From positions 1 through 64,000 of the forward strand of contig CAJURT010000014.1 in NCBI GenBank assembly GCA_910588875.1: 64,000 bases of DNA. The letters run 5' to 3'. Source of the stretch: an uncultured Lachnospiraceae bacterium (lineage in GTDB: Bacteria; Bacillota; Clostridia; Lachnospirales; Lachnospiraceae). This document shows positions 17,138 through 25,397 of the stretch, piece by piece (the first letter of the stretch is position 1; each line of letters starts with the position of its first letter). The notes below the pieces were generated by a model, which saw only the letters and a list, made by a program, of their open reading frames with translations, made no database searches and had not been told where the DNA came from. Made by a program: the position numbers and the translations under genes.

Positions 17138-18724
17138 ATGCCGGAGAATATTGCAAGGGGTTCCGGAGGCAATGATGGCGGCGGTTCTGGCTGGATTATT
17201 GAGATGAACCACATTACCAAGCGGTTCCCGGGCATTGTGGCCAATGATGATGTGACACTGCAGGTCAGGAAGGGGGAGATTTTTGCACTTCTGGGGGAGA
17301 ACGGGGCAGGGAAATCCACACTGATGAGCATGCTGTTTGGAATGTATGAGCCAGATGAAGGGGAGATTATGATCCGCGGCAAGAAGGAGAGGATCACTTC
17401 ACCCAGCTATGCCACCAGGCTGAACATCGGCATGGTGCACCAGCATTTTAAGCTGGTGGAGAATTATACGGTGACGGAGAATATTATCCTGGGGCTGGAG
17501 TGCAGGGACAGGCTCTTTGGGGTGCTGCCTTTTGTGGATCTGAAAAAGGCGGACCGGAAGGTGGGGGAACTGTCTAAAAAGTATGGGCTTGAGGTGAATC
17601 CCACGGATGTGGTGGAGAACCTGAATGTCTCGGTGCGGCAGAGGGTGGAGATCTTAAAAATGCTTTACCGGGAGGCAGAGATCCTGATCTTTGACGAGCC
17701 TACCGCAGTGCTGACCCCCCAGGAAATTGAATTTTTGCTGGATATAATCCGGGGGCTCCGGGAAAACGGGAAGACCATCATCCTGATCACCCACAAGCTG
17801 GAGGAGATCAAGAAGGTGGCGGACCGCTGCGGGATCCTGAACAGGGGCAGGCTGGTGGACGTGCTGGATGTGGCCGCCACCTCCACGAAAACCATGGCTA
17901 ATTTGATGGTGGGCCGGGAGGTTTCCTTTTCTGTGGAAAAAAAGGAAGCAGAGTACCGGGGAAAGGTGCTGGAGGTGAAGGGCCTGACCGTGAAAAACCA
18001 GGATGGCTTTGAGGTTGTAAAGGATGTGTCCTTTTGTGTGCGGGGCGGGGAAATCTTTGCCATTGCGGGGGTATCGGGCAACGGGCAGGTGGAAATCGCC
18101 GACGCTATTACCGGGCTTGTGAAAGCGGCAGAGGGAAAGATTCTGCTGAACGGGAAGGATATTACGGGCTACAGCATCCGCAGAAGAAGCCTGGAGGGGA
18201 TTTCCTATATTCCGGAGGACAGGCAGGCCTTTGGCCTGGTGCTGGATTTTACCCTGGGGGAGAACCTGGCTTTGAAGGATTATTTTAAGGAACCCTTTTC
18301 CCACAAGGGGATCCTGGACCAGGGAGAAATCACCCGTTATGGGGAGGAACTGATCGGGCGGTATGATATCCGCAGCGGCCAGGGGGTAGGGACGGTGGTC
18401 CGCTCCATGAGCGGCGGCAACCAGCAAAAAGCGATCATCGGTCGGGAGATCGAACTGAAATCCCCACTGATGATCTTTGTCCAGCCCACCCGGGGGCTGG
18501 ATATCGGCGCGATTGAGAATATCCACCGGCAGATTATCCGGGAGCGGGACGGGGGGAGGGCAGTTCTTCTGATATCCCTGGAACTGGATGAGATCATGGA
18601 CCTTGCAGATACCATCGGGGTTATTTACAATGGCAGGATCCAGAAAATCGCTGACAGGAAATCCCTGACAGCCAATGATGTGGGAGAATTTATGATGGGG
18701 GTGAAGCCGGATGAAAGGAATTAG
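17138..18724 (+). CDS. ABC transporter ATP-binding protein, nucleoside importer (NupO/YufO type)
   Basis: Two fused ABC domains in 528 residues, as in RbsA and YufO. The first has Walker A GENGAGKST and Walker B ILIFDEPTA; the second has a degenerate Walker A (AGVSGNGQVEIADA) but an intact signature MSGGNQQK, typical of this class. The energy-coupling subunit acts with the two permeases that follow. It overlaps the first permease by 14 bases. The start has GGAGGG upstream; an alternative ATG at 17204 would remove a Gly-rich 22-residue leader. Confidence 0.93.
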   Translation: MPENIARGSGGNDGGGSGWIIEMNHITKRFPGIVANDDVTLQVRKGEIFALLGENGAGKSTLMSMLFGMYEPDEGEIMIRGKKERITSPSYATRLNIGMVHQHFKLVENYTVTENIILGLECRDRLFGVLPFVDLKKADRKVGELSKKYGLEVNPTDVVENLNVSVRQRVEILKMLYREAEILIFDEPTAVLTPQEIEFLLDIIRGLRENGKTIILITHKLEEIKKVADRCGILNRGRLVDVLDVAATSTKTMANLMVGREVSFSVEKKEAEYRGKVLEVKGLTVKNQDGFEVVKDVSFCVRGGEIFAIAGVSGNGQVEIADAITGLVKAAEGKILLNGKDITGYSIRRRSLEGISYIPEDRQAFGLVLDFTLGENLALKDYFKEPFSHKGILDQGEITRYGEELIGRYDIRSGQGVGTVVRSMSGGNQQKAIIGREIELKSPLMIFVQPTRGLDIGAIENIHRQIIRERDGGRAVLLISLELDEIMDLADTIGVIYNGRIQKIADRKSLTANDVGEFMMGVKPDERN

Positions 18725-19853
18725 CCGTGGATTTAAGCAGGGCATGGTCCGACTGCTGGGGGATGAGCGGCGGCAGCCAGTGTCTGTCCCGTTGTTTGCC
18801 ATTCTTTTGAGTTTGCTTGCAGGGGCAGTGGTTATCCTGTTTTTGGGGAAGAATCCGGTAGCCGCCTACCAGAATCTCCTCCAGGGCTCAGGGCTTCTCC
18901 CCAAGCCTTCCTACGCAGGCTACAAGAGCATGCTGACCGATTTTACCAGTTTTATGAACGCCTGGACCCCGATGCTGTTTGCATCCCTGGCGGTGGCGGT
19001 GGCGCTGCGGGCAGGGCTTTTTAATATCGGAGTGTCGGGGCAGATGCTGACGGCAGGTTTTATCGCCACCCTGGCGGTGGGATACAGTTCTCTGGCAGCG
19101 CCGGTGGCAAAGCCATTGGTGCTGGTGGTGGGGATCCTGGCCGGCGGGGCTGTGGGCGGGCTGATTGGATGGCTCAAACACCAGTTTAATATTAACGAGG
19201 TGGTTTCTTCCATTATGGTCAATTACATTGCCCAGTATGTGATCAGCTTTTTTATCAATACCTACTATGTGAACCCGGTGTCACGGCAGTCGAATGCCGT
19301 TTCTAAGGCAGCGCGTCTGACGCTGATGGACACACCGGTGGGGAACCTAAAGATGGATATCCCCCTGGGGATCCTCCTGGCGGTGGCGACGGCGGTAGCC
19401 ATCAAGTTTGTGCTGGATAGGACCGTGTTTGGCTATGAGATTAAATGTGTGGGAACCAGCAGGAATGCGGCCAGGTATGCCGGGATCCATGTGGGGAGGA
19501 ATGTGATTGCTTCCATGGTATTGTCCGGCAGCCTGGCAGGCCTGGCGGGGGTGACGTATTATCTGGGGTATTTCGGGTCAATCCAGCCCCGGGTGCTTCC
19601 CGGCACAGGGTTTGATGCCATCGCAGTGTCCCTTCTGGCTGACAGCAATCCGGTGGGGATTATCTTTTCCTCCTTTTTGATAACGATTATCAGCAAGGGG
19701 AGCACATACATGAATTCCTCCTCCGGGCTGGAATCCGAGATCGCATCCGTGATTACCGGGGTGATCCTGCTGTTTTCCGCCTGCGGTGCTTTTATCCGCT
19801 ATAAGGTAAAAAGTTTTCAGGACGAACTGGAAGAGGAAAGGGGGAAGGGCTGA
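18711..19853 (+). CDS. ABC transporter permease, nucleoside importer subunit 1 (NupP type)
   Basis: Polytopic membrane protein of 380 residues in the BPD_transp_2 family. Hydrophobic segments include VPLFAILLSLLAGAVVILFL, ALRAGLFNIGVSGQMLTAG (the family signature) and the C-terminal SVITGVILLFSACGAFI. It overlaps both neighbours, by 14 bases at the start and 1 base at the end, showing tight operon coupling with the ATPase and the second permease. Confidence 0.92.
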   Translation: MKGISRGFKQGMVRLLGDERRQPVSVPLFAILLSLLAGAVVILFLGKNPVAAYQNLLQGSGLLPKPSYAGYKSMLTDFTSFMNAWTPMLFASLAVAVALRAGLFNIGVSGQMLTAGFIATLAVGYSSLAAPVAKPLVLVVGILAGGAVGGLIGWLKHQFNINEVVSSIMVNYIAQYVISFFINTYYVNPVSRQSNAVSKAARLTLMDTPVGNLKMDIPLGILLAVATAVAIKFVLDRTVFGYEIKCVGTSRNAARYAGIHVGRNVIASMVLSGSLAGLAGVTYYLGYFGSIQPRVLPGTGFDAIAVSLLADSNPVGIIFSSFLITIISKGSTYMNSSSGLESEIASVITGVILLFSACGAFIRYKVKSFQDELEEERGKG

Positions 19854-20812
19854 TGGAACGGATTATCATTGACGGGCTTTCGTTTTCCCTGCCGTTGTTT
19901 ATTATGGCCATTGGCGGGATCTACAGTGAAAAAAGCGGGATTACCAACCTGGCTTTGGAGGGCCTGCAGGGAGTCGGTGCATTTACAGGTGCGCTGGCGG
20001 CAGTGCTGGCGGCCGGAAGGTTTTCGGATCAGTCCCAGGCGCCGTTTTACCTGGCAGTAATATTTGCAGTGGCAGGAGGGACAATATATTCCCTGCTCCA
20101 TGCCCTGCTCTGCATCCGGTTCAAGGCAAACCAGGTTATCAGCGGCGTGGTGATCAACATCCTTGCCATGGCACTGACGGCATTTCTGACCAAATATTTA
20201 AACCGCAGTGTGTTTGGGGCGGCATCGGATAAGTTTGTGCTGGGGGTGTCATCGCGGGTGACGGTACCTGTGATATCCCGGATCCCGGTTCTGGGGGCAG
20301 TGTTTAAGGATCTGTATCCCTTTGAGGTTATCATTGTCCTTGTGGCGTTTGCCGCCTGGTACGTGATGTACAAAACCCGTTACGGCATGAATCTGCGTGC
20401 CTGCGGGGACAATCCCCATGCAGTGGATGCGGCAGGGGTGGATGTGGGGAAGGTGCGCTTGGCGGCGGTCATGGTTTCCGGCGGTCTGTCCGGGCTTGCA
20501 GGGATCTGCTTTGCCTACTCCATCTCCGCAAATTTTTCTTCCAGCATTTATGTGGGGTACGGGTATCTGGCCATTGCGGCGCTGATCTTTGGAAACTGGA
20601 CGATCCTGCCCACCCTGGGCTCCTGCCTGCTATTTGGTTTTGCCAGGTCAGGGGGGTATTATCTGGTGCAGCGGATGCAGATGCCAAGCAGCTATTCCGA
20701 TCTGGCAATGACCCTCCCCTATGTGGTAACCTTGCTTTTGCTGGTATTTTTCTCCCGCTATAACCGTTCGCCCCGGGCTCTGGGGGAGATCTATGACAAA
20801 GGGAAGCGGTAG
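19853..20812 (+). CDS. ABC transporter permease, nucleoside importer subunit 2 (NupQ type)
   Basis: 319-residue polytopic protein paralogous to the preceding permease. It shows GIYSEKSGITNLALEGLQGVG, the equivalent of the first permease's signature, and the NPHAVDAAGVDVGKVR cytoplasmic-loop motif. It starts within the stop codon of the upstream gene (TGATG-type overlap). Two different permeases plus a double ATPase and a BMP protein make a complete nucleoside-type importer. Confidence 0.92.
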   Translation: MERIIIDGLSFSLPLFIMAIGGIYSEKSGITNLALEGLQGVGAFTGALAAVLAAGRFSDQSQAPFYLAVIFAVAGGTIYSLLHALLCIRFKANQVISGVVINILAMALTAFLTKYLNRSVFGAASDKFVLGVSSRVTVPVISRIPVLGAVFKDLYPFEVIIVLVAFAAWYVMYKTRYGMNLRACGDNPHAVDAAGVDVGKVRLAAVMVSGGLSGLAGICFAYSISANFSSSIYVGYGYLAIAALIFGNWTILPTLGSCLLFGFARSGGYYLVQRMQMPSSYSDLAMTLPYVVTLLLLVFFSRYNRSPRALGEIYDKGKR

Positions 20813-20860
20813 TACGGCAGGGCATAACGGTAAATTACGGAACAAGGAAGGAGAGGGATA

Positions 20861-22162
20861 ATGAATATCCGTTTTTATAATGGGAGGATCCTGGCTATGG
20901 ACGGGGATATGGAAGTCAGGAGCGGTGAGGTCTGGATCCAGGGGAACCGGATCACCTATGTGGGAGGCACGGCCGGCCAGGATGGCAGAGCCGTGGAAAG
21001 GGGAAAAGATCCCCGGGCCTGGGACAGGGAGATCGACGTGGAGGGGAACCTGATCATGCCGGGCTTTGTCAATGCACACACACATTCAGCAATGACATTC
21101 CTGCGGTCCTATGCCGATGACCTGCCTTTGCAGGAGTGGCTGGAGAATCAGGTATTCCCCATGGAGGCGAAGCTGACCGGGGAGGACATATATGAACTTT
21201 CCAGGCTGGCCATCCTGGAATACCTCACCAGTGGGATCACCAGCAATTTTGACATGTATTTCCAGCCGGAGATGATCGCCCGGGCGTCCATAGACTGCGG
21301 ATTTAGGACGGTGATGGTCAGCAGCCTGAACAATTTCACCTCATCCCTGGATGCCATGGAGGAGGAATATGTAAAATATAACCATTACCATGAACTGATC
21401 CGCTACCATCTGGGTTTCCACGCAGAGTATACCACCTCAGAGGAATTGCTAAAAGGCGTGGCAGCCCTGGCAGAGAAATACCAGGCACCGGTATTTACCC
21501 ACAATTCAGAGACTGACCGGGAAGTGAAGGAATGCATCGCACGCCATGGGAAAAGCCCCACGGCATATTTGGACTCTCTGGGGCTTTTCCGGTATGGAGG
21601 CGGGGGTTACCACTGTGTCCACATGACAGATGAGGATATCCGGATCTTTAAAGACCGGGGTCTGGCTGTGGTGACGAACCCTGGCTCCAACACCAAGCTT
21701 TCCAGCGGGATTGCCAGGATCTCGGATATGTTAAAGGAAGGGGTAAGGCTTGCCGTGGGCACCGACGGGCCTGCCAGCAACAATTGCCTGGACATGTTCC
21801 GGGAAATGTTCCTGGTGACCGGCCTTGCAAAACTCCGGGAAGGGGATGCATCAGCCGTCCCGGCAGAGGAGGTCTTAAAGATGGCTACCTCCGGCGGCGC
21901 CCTGGCTATGGGGTTCACGGATTGCGGGTGCCTGGCGCCCGGCAAGCTGGCAGATTTAATTATCATTGACCTGAAACAGCCGAATATGCAGCCCCTCAAC
22001 CACATCCCCAAAAACCTGGTATATAGCGGCAGCAAACAAAATGTAAAGCTGACCATGGTCAATGGGCAAATCCTCTACGAGGAGGGAAAGTTTTTTGTAG
22101 GGGCGGACCCGGAAGAAATCTACGGGAAAGCCAACCGGATCATCAAACGGATGAAAGTTTAA
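20861..22162 (+). CDS. 5-methylthioadenosine/S-adenosylhomocysteine deaminase-type amidohydrolase
   Basis: Metal-dependent deaminase of the MtaD/SsnA group, 433 residues. Metal ligands are His73 and His75 (NAHTHSAMTF), His214 (VFTHNSE) with Glu217, and Asp302 (AVGTDGPASNN); His187 is in GFHAEYTT. Members deaminate the adenine of MTA, SAH or 5'-deoxyadenosine to the inosine analogue; the exact substrate is not readable. It follows the importer by 48 bases and precedes a strong terminator, making it the last gene of the cluster. Deamination would yield a nucleoside that a purine nucleoside phosphorylase could split directly to the sugar-1-phosphate used by MtnA. Confidence 0.88.
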   Translation: MNIRFYNGRILAMDGDMEVRSGEVWIQGNRITYVGGTAGQDGRAVERGKDPRAWDREIDVEGNLIMPGFVNAHTHSAMTFLRSYADDLPLQEWLENQVFPMEAKLTGEDIYELSRLAILEYLTSGITSNFDMYFQPEMIARASIDCGFRTVMVSSLNNFTSSLDAMEEEYVKYNHYHELIRYHLGFHAEYTTSEELLKGVAALAEKYQAPVFTHNSETDREVKECIARHGKSPTAYLDSLGLFRYGGGGYHCVHMTDEDIRIFKDRGLAVVTNPGSNTKLSSGIARISDMLKEGVRLAVGTDGPASNNCLDMFREMFLVTGLAKLREGDASAVPAEEVLKMATSGGALAMGFTDCGCLAPGKLADLIIIDLKQPNMQPLNHIPKNLVYSGSKQNVKLTMVNGQILYEEGKFFVGADPEEIYGKANRIIKRMKV

Positions 22163-22213
22163 CGTATTAAAACAAGGGACAAGGTTTCCCAAGAAAGGGG
22201 ATAAACGTCCAAA

Positions 22214-22252
22214 GGGGCAGGAACCTGGATCCAGGTTCCTGCCCCTGTTTTT
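22214..22252 (+). terminator. Intrinsic terminator closing the nucleoside salvage cluster
   Basis: A perfect 16-bp inverted repeat with no nominal loop, GGGGCAGGAACCTGGA and its complement (22214-22245), followed by TGTTTTT. Confidence 0.93.
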
Positions 22253-22271
22253 CCGGGGAAGAAAGAAACAT

Positions 22272-22300
22272 TTGTTAGTTTGGCTTAAATGTGGTACACT
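22272..22300 (+). promoter_or_regulatory. Promoter of the HAD phosphatase gene
   Basis: TTGTTA (22272-22277), 17-base spacer, TACACT (22295-22300), 58 bases before the ATG. Confidence 0.55.
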
Positions 22301-22358
22301 GTTCACGAAAGCAATGGGCAGTGCCCGAAAACCAATAAGCAGATGAGGAAAGAAAATT

Positions 22359-23147
22359 ATGATAAAATTGATTGTGTCGGATATTGACGGAACCCTTGTA
22401 CAGGACGGCGGGAATGAACTGAACCCGGAATTATTCGGGGTGATTTTAAAACTCCGCCGGCAGGGGATGCAGTTTGCGGCGGCCAGCGGGCGCCAGTGGG
22501 TCAGCATTGAACGGACGTTTGAACCAATAAAGGAGAAGATTTTCTACCTTTCGGATAATGGGGCTTATGTGGGGCTCCATGGCAGGAATCTTTACCTGAA
22601 TACGGTGGAGCCGGGGCTGGTCCGGGAAATGGCGCAGGAGATCCGTAAGGCAGGTATGACGCCCATGGTCAGCGGCCCGGATGTGGTGTATCTGGAGGAA
22701 GGGAATGAAAAGTTCTACGACTGGCTGGTCAACGGCTATAAATTCCGTGCAAAACAGGTAAAGGATCTGATGGAGGTACCAGAGCCGTTTATCAAGGTTT
22801 CGGCGTACCGCCCCACAGGGATCGACCCGGCCACCAGGCAATTGCGTGAAAGGTATCAGGACCGGCTGAAAATCACGATCTCAGGGGATATGTGGATGGA
22901 CTGTATGGCACCGGGGATCAACAAGGGCGGTGCAGTGAAGCTTTTGCAGGAGAGCCTGGGGATAACCCCTGAGGAGACCATGGTGTTTGGAGACCAGATG
23001 AATGATATTGAGATGATGCAGCAGGCATATTATAGTTTTGCAGTAGGAAATGCCAGGCCCGAAGTGAAAGCAGCTGCCCGTTTCCAGGCAGATGTGAACG
23101 TGAAGGACGGGGTGCTCAAGGTGCTGAGGCTGTTGGTACAGGAGTGA
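22359..23147 (+). CDS. Cof-type HAD-IIB family hydrolase
   Basis: HAD-superfamily phosphatase of 262 residues. Motif I is VSDIDGTLVQDGG with the nucleophile Asp at residue 8. Motif III/IV is NKGGAVKLLQ and VFGDQMNDIEMM near the C-terminus, with a type IIB cap between. Such enzymes dephosphorylate sugar phosphates, nucleotides or cofactors; the substrate is not determinable. The foldase gene starts 7 bases after its stop. Confidence 0.9.
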   Translation: MIKLIVSDIDGTLVQDGGNELNPELFGVILKLRRQGMQFAAASGRQWVSIERTFEPIKEKIFYLSDNGAYVGLHGRNLYLNTVEPGLVREMAQEIRKAGMTPMVSGPDVVYLEEGNEKFYDWLVNGYKFRAKQVKDLMEVPEPFIKVSAYRPTGIDPATRQLRERYQDRLKITISGDMWMDCMAPGINKGGAVKLLQESLGITPEETMVFGDQMNDIEMMQQAYYSFAVGNARPEVKAAARFQADVNVKDGVLKVLRLLVQE

Positions 23148-23154
23148 GGTTTTT

Positions 23155-24123
23155 ATGCGGAAAAAGAGAACGCAAAAATGGCGGGCAGCAGCATTTTCCT
23201 TGGCCGTGGCTTTGGCTGCGGGGGGCTGCGGGGAAAGTACCCCTATGGCATCGGAGGAAGAGGTGGTGGAAGGCTACACCGATGCCCAGATCCGTCTGGT
23301 GGTGGCTACAGAGAGGAACCGTTACAGTAAAGTATATTCCGGCCAGATATGGGGGGTCAAGGTGGGGGATGAGGAGGTAACCTTCCAGGAGTACCTCCTG
23401 GGGGAGGTGCGGCATTTTCTTGAGGAAGTGAAAACCATGAACCTTCTGGCAGACCAGCAGCAGATTGACCTGACCAGCCAGGAAAAGGAACGCCTGAGGG
23501 AATTGACGGAGGATTATTATAGCAGCCTGACGGAAGCGGACAAGGCATATACCGGTATCAGTGAGGATGAGGTCTATCAGTTATATATGGAATATCACCG
23601 GGCAGGGAAGCTGGTGGATGAATTGACAAAGAATGTGGATATGGAGATCAGCGACAGTGAGGCAAAGGTGATTACGGTCCAGGAAATCAGGGTTAGTGAC
23701 AATGATAAGGCAAAAAGAATCCATACGCAGGCCATGGGGGCGGGGGTGGATTTTTCTTCCCTTGCCAGGGCTGTCTCCGAGGACAGCCAGATTGAGAAAT
23801 CCGTGGGTCGCGGGGAACGTTCCAGGGAGTATGAGGATGCGGTGTTTATTTTGGCGGAGGAAGAGATCAGCCCGATTATCCGGGATGGGGATGGGTTTTA
23901 TATTGTAAAATGCATCAATGAATATGATGAAGAGGCGACACTGGAGCGGAAGCAAAAGCTTGCCCTGAACCGGAAGAACCAGGCATTCCGTAAGGTCTAT
24001 GAAGGGTTTGCAGCGGAGAATCCGGTAGTGCTGGAGGGGAATATCTGGGACAGGTTCCCCTTTGCCGATGAGGGATCCACCACAGCAGATTTTTTTGAGT
24101 GGTATGGGGACTATATGGAGTGA
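23155..24123 (+). CDS. Parvulin-type peptidylprolyl isomerase lipoprotein (PrsA-like)
   Basis: Extracytoplasmic foldase candidate of 322 residues. The basic N-terminus and hydrophobic stretch end in a lipobox-like AAGGC near residue 23. A SurA/PrsA-like helical region precedes a parvulin-like PPIase domain at about 180-265 (VQEIRVSDNDKAKRIHTQA, VDFSSLARAVSEDSQ, ISPIIRDGDGFYIVKC). Sequence is divergent from classical PrsA, so isomerase activity is inferred from the fold. It probably shares a transcript with the HAD gene upstream. Confidence 0.75.
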   Translation: MRKKRTQKWRAAAFSLAVALAAGGCGESTPMASEEEVVEGYTDAQIRLVVATERNRYSKVYSGQIWGVKVGDEEVTFQEYLLGEVRHFLEEVKTMNLLADQQQIDLTSQEKERLRELTEDYYSSLTEADKAYTGISEDEVYQLYMEYHRAGKLVDELTKNVDMEISDSEAKVITVQEIRVSDNDKAKRIHTQAMGAGVDFSSLARAVSEDSQIEKSVGRGERSREYEDAVFILAEEEISPIIRDGDGFYIVKCINEYDEEATLERKQKLALNRKNQAFRKVYEGFAAENPVVLEGNIWDRFPFADEGSTTADFFEWYGDYME

Positions 24124-24188
24124 ATGCTTTGGTTAGGCCAGGCAATTATGGGCGGAAGACATGGGCAGGCCAAGGGAGGGGAGAAGCT

Positions 24189-24686
24189 ATGGTTGGGCTG
24201 AAAATTGAGGATCTGAAAGAGTTTACATCAAAATTATTCGTGGGCGGGGCCTTTGATTCCTGGCTGCTTAGGGAGGCGGAGGTAACCACCTTTAATGTAT
24301 TTACCATTGACGGAAGGATCCGGAAGAGGTATTTTACGGAGCAGGAGAGGGAAGAGGGACAGATAGGGGAGTTATCGCCCTGGAAGCTGATCCGGCCTTT
24401 CTGTTATTCTCTGATTCGGGGAAAACGTTTGCCGGAGAGTTTTCGGATTACCCTGCAGCTTCCGGCAGAAGGGGTAGAGCGTTTCCTTCAGTCTGTGCAG
24501 CCGGAATTCGGGGCAGAGCAGGTGGGGGGCCTGTATTTGAATATCCGTTATGAGGAACAGACCCTGCGCTGCGTGACCGGTATTTCCCTGAAGGTATTTA
24601 CCATGGATAAGCGGATCGAGCATGGATGGGATGCATGGATGGGGCAGTTTTTGAAGGAAAAGGGGATTGCATATATCAAGGAGTGA
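24189..24686 (+). CDS. DUF5721 family protein
   Basis: 165-residue cytosolic protein starting MVGLKIEDLKEFTSKLFVGG, with a central TTFNVFTIDGRI block. It resembles a Firmicutes family of unknown function that I recall as DUF5721. The start at 24189 has GGGAGGGGAG upstream; an earlier in-frame ATG at 24099 overlaps the foldase gene and lacks a site. No catalytic motif is visible. The next gene begins 12 bases downstream. Confidence 0.65.
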   Translation: MVGLKIEDLKEFTSKLFVGGAFDSWLLREAEVTTFNVFTIDGRIRKRYFTEQEREEGQIGELSPWKLIRPFCYSLIRGKRLPESFRITLQLPAEGVERFLQSVQPEFGAEQVGGLYLNIRYEEQTLRCVTGISLKVFTMDKRIEHGWDAWMGQFLKEKGIAYIKE

Positions 24687-24698
24687 GACAGACACGTT

Positions 24699-25151
24699 AT
24701 GGAAAAATATGGAGAGATTACCTGTCTGCTTGGCCTTGCCGGAGTTTTCCTGAGCATACCTGCAGCAATTGTTTATTCCGCATGGAAGAATACGGTAAAA
24801 TACACATGGCTGTTTGCCTGCATTGCCGGATTCTGTTTTTTTACCGTTTTGATTCATGGGAATATTTTAATTTCGTATGATGACATCAGCGACCCTAACT
24901 ATGAAACCTATAAGGACTGGAATACCTGGAAGTTTATTCTGTGTGATATAAAACATTTGCTTTTCTGGACAGGGATCGGAGTGCTGAATTATTTTGGCTT
25001 TATTCGGAGAAACAGAATGATTCGCCGTTTATGCATTGCGGGAATATGCGGTTTCCTGCTTCTGTTTTTTGCCATGATGGTGCTTTGCCGGGTTACTTCG
25101 CTCAGTGCATCTGTACTGAAAACCAGTATTGTTAGCACTCATTTTCAATGA
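24699..25151 (+). CDS. Hypothetical four-helix membrane protein
   Basis: 150 residues with four predicted transmembrane segments (about residues 8-28, 35-58, 85-103 and 108-132) and a polar loop YDDISDPNYETYKDWNTWK between the second and third. I do not recognise a family. Its last codons and stop overlap the CIRCE operator that controls htpG. It is A/T-richer than its neighbours. Confidence 0.65.
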   Translation: MEKYGEITCLLGLAGVFLSIPAAIVYSAWKNTVKYTWLFACIAGFCFFTVLIHGNILISYDDISDPNYETYKDWNTWKFILCDIKHLLFWTGIGVLNYFGFIRRNRMIRRLCIAGICGFLLLFFAMMVLCRVTSLSASVLKTSIVSTHFQ

Positions 25152-25158
25152 GTGCTAA
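25132..25158 (+). promoter_or_regulatory. CIRCE operator (HrcA binding site)
   Basis: TTAGCACTC (25132-25140), a 9-base spacer and GAGTGCTAA (25150-25158): an exact match to the CIRCE consensus. It lies 7 bases upstream of the -35 of the htpG promoter and covers the stop codon of the preceding gene. Confidence 0.95.
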
Positions 25159-25165
25159 TTTTCTG

Positions 25166-25194
25166 TTGACAATTAGCTGCTTCCGTATTAAAAT
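25166..25194 (+). promoter_or_regulatory. htpG promoter
   Basis: Consensus TTGACA (25166-25171), 17-base spacer and TAAAAT (25189-25194). Transcription would begin near 25201, giving an unusually long leader of about 197 bases before htpG. Confidence 0.88.
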
Positions 25195-25397
25195 ATACTC
25201 CAGAGATTCCAGGGCAGGGAATTGCGGAGGGAATCTGGTTCTGGTTTCGGATGCGGGGGACGCCTTGAGAGGGCGGTATGTTTGGGCCAAATCCCTGCAA
25301 GGGGCGCCGGCGGTGTCCCACGAACTGCAATTTTTAGACACGTTCTGACGTGGTATGCCGGAAAAGCAAGAAAATAAAAGAACAGGAGTGATATGCG

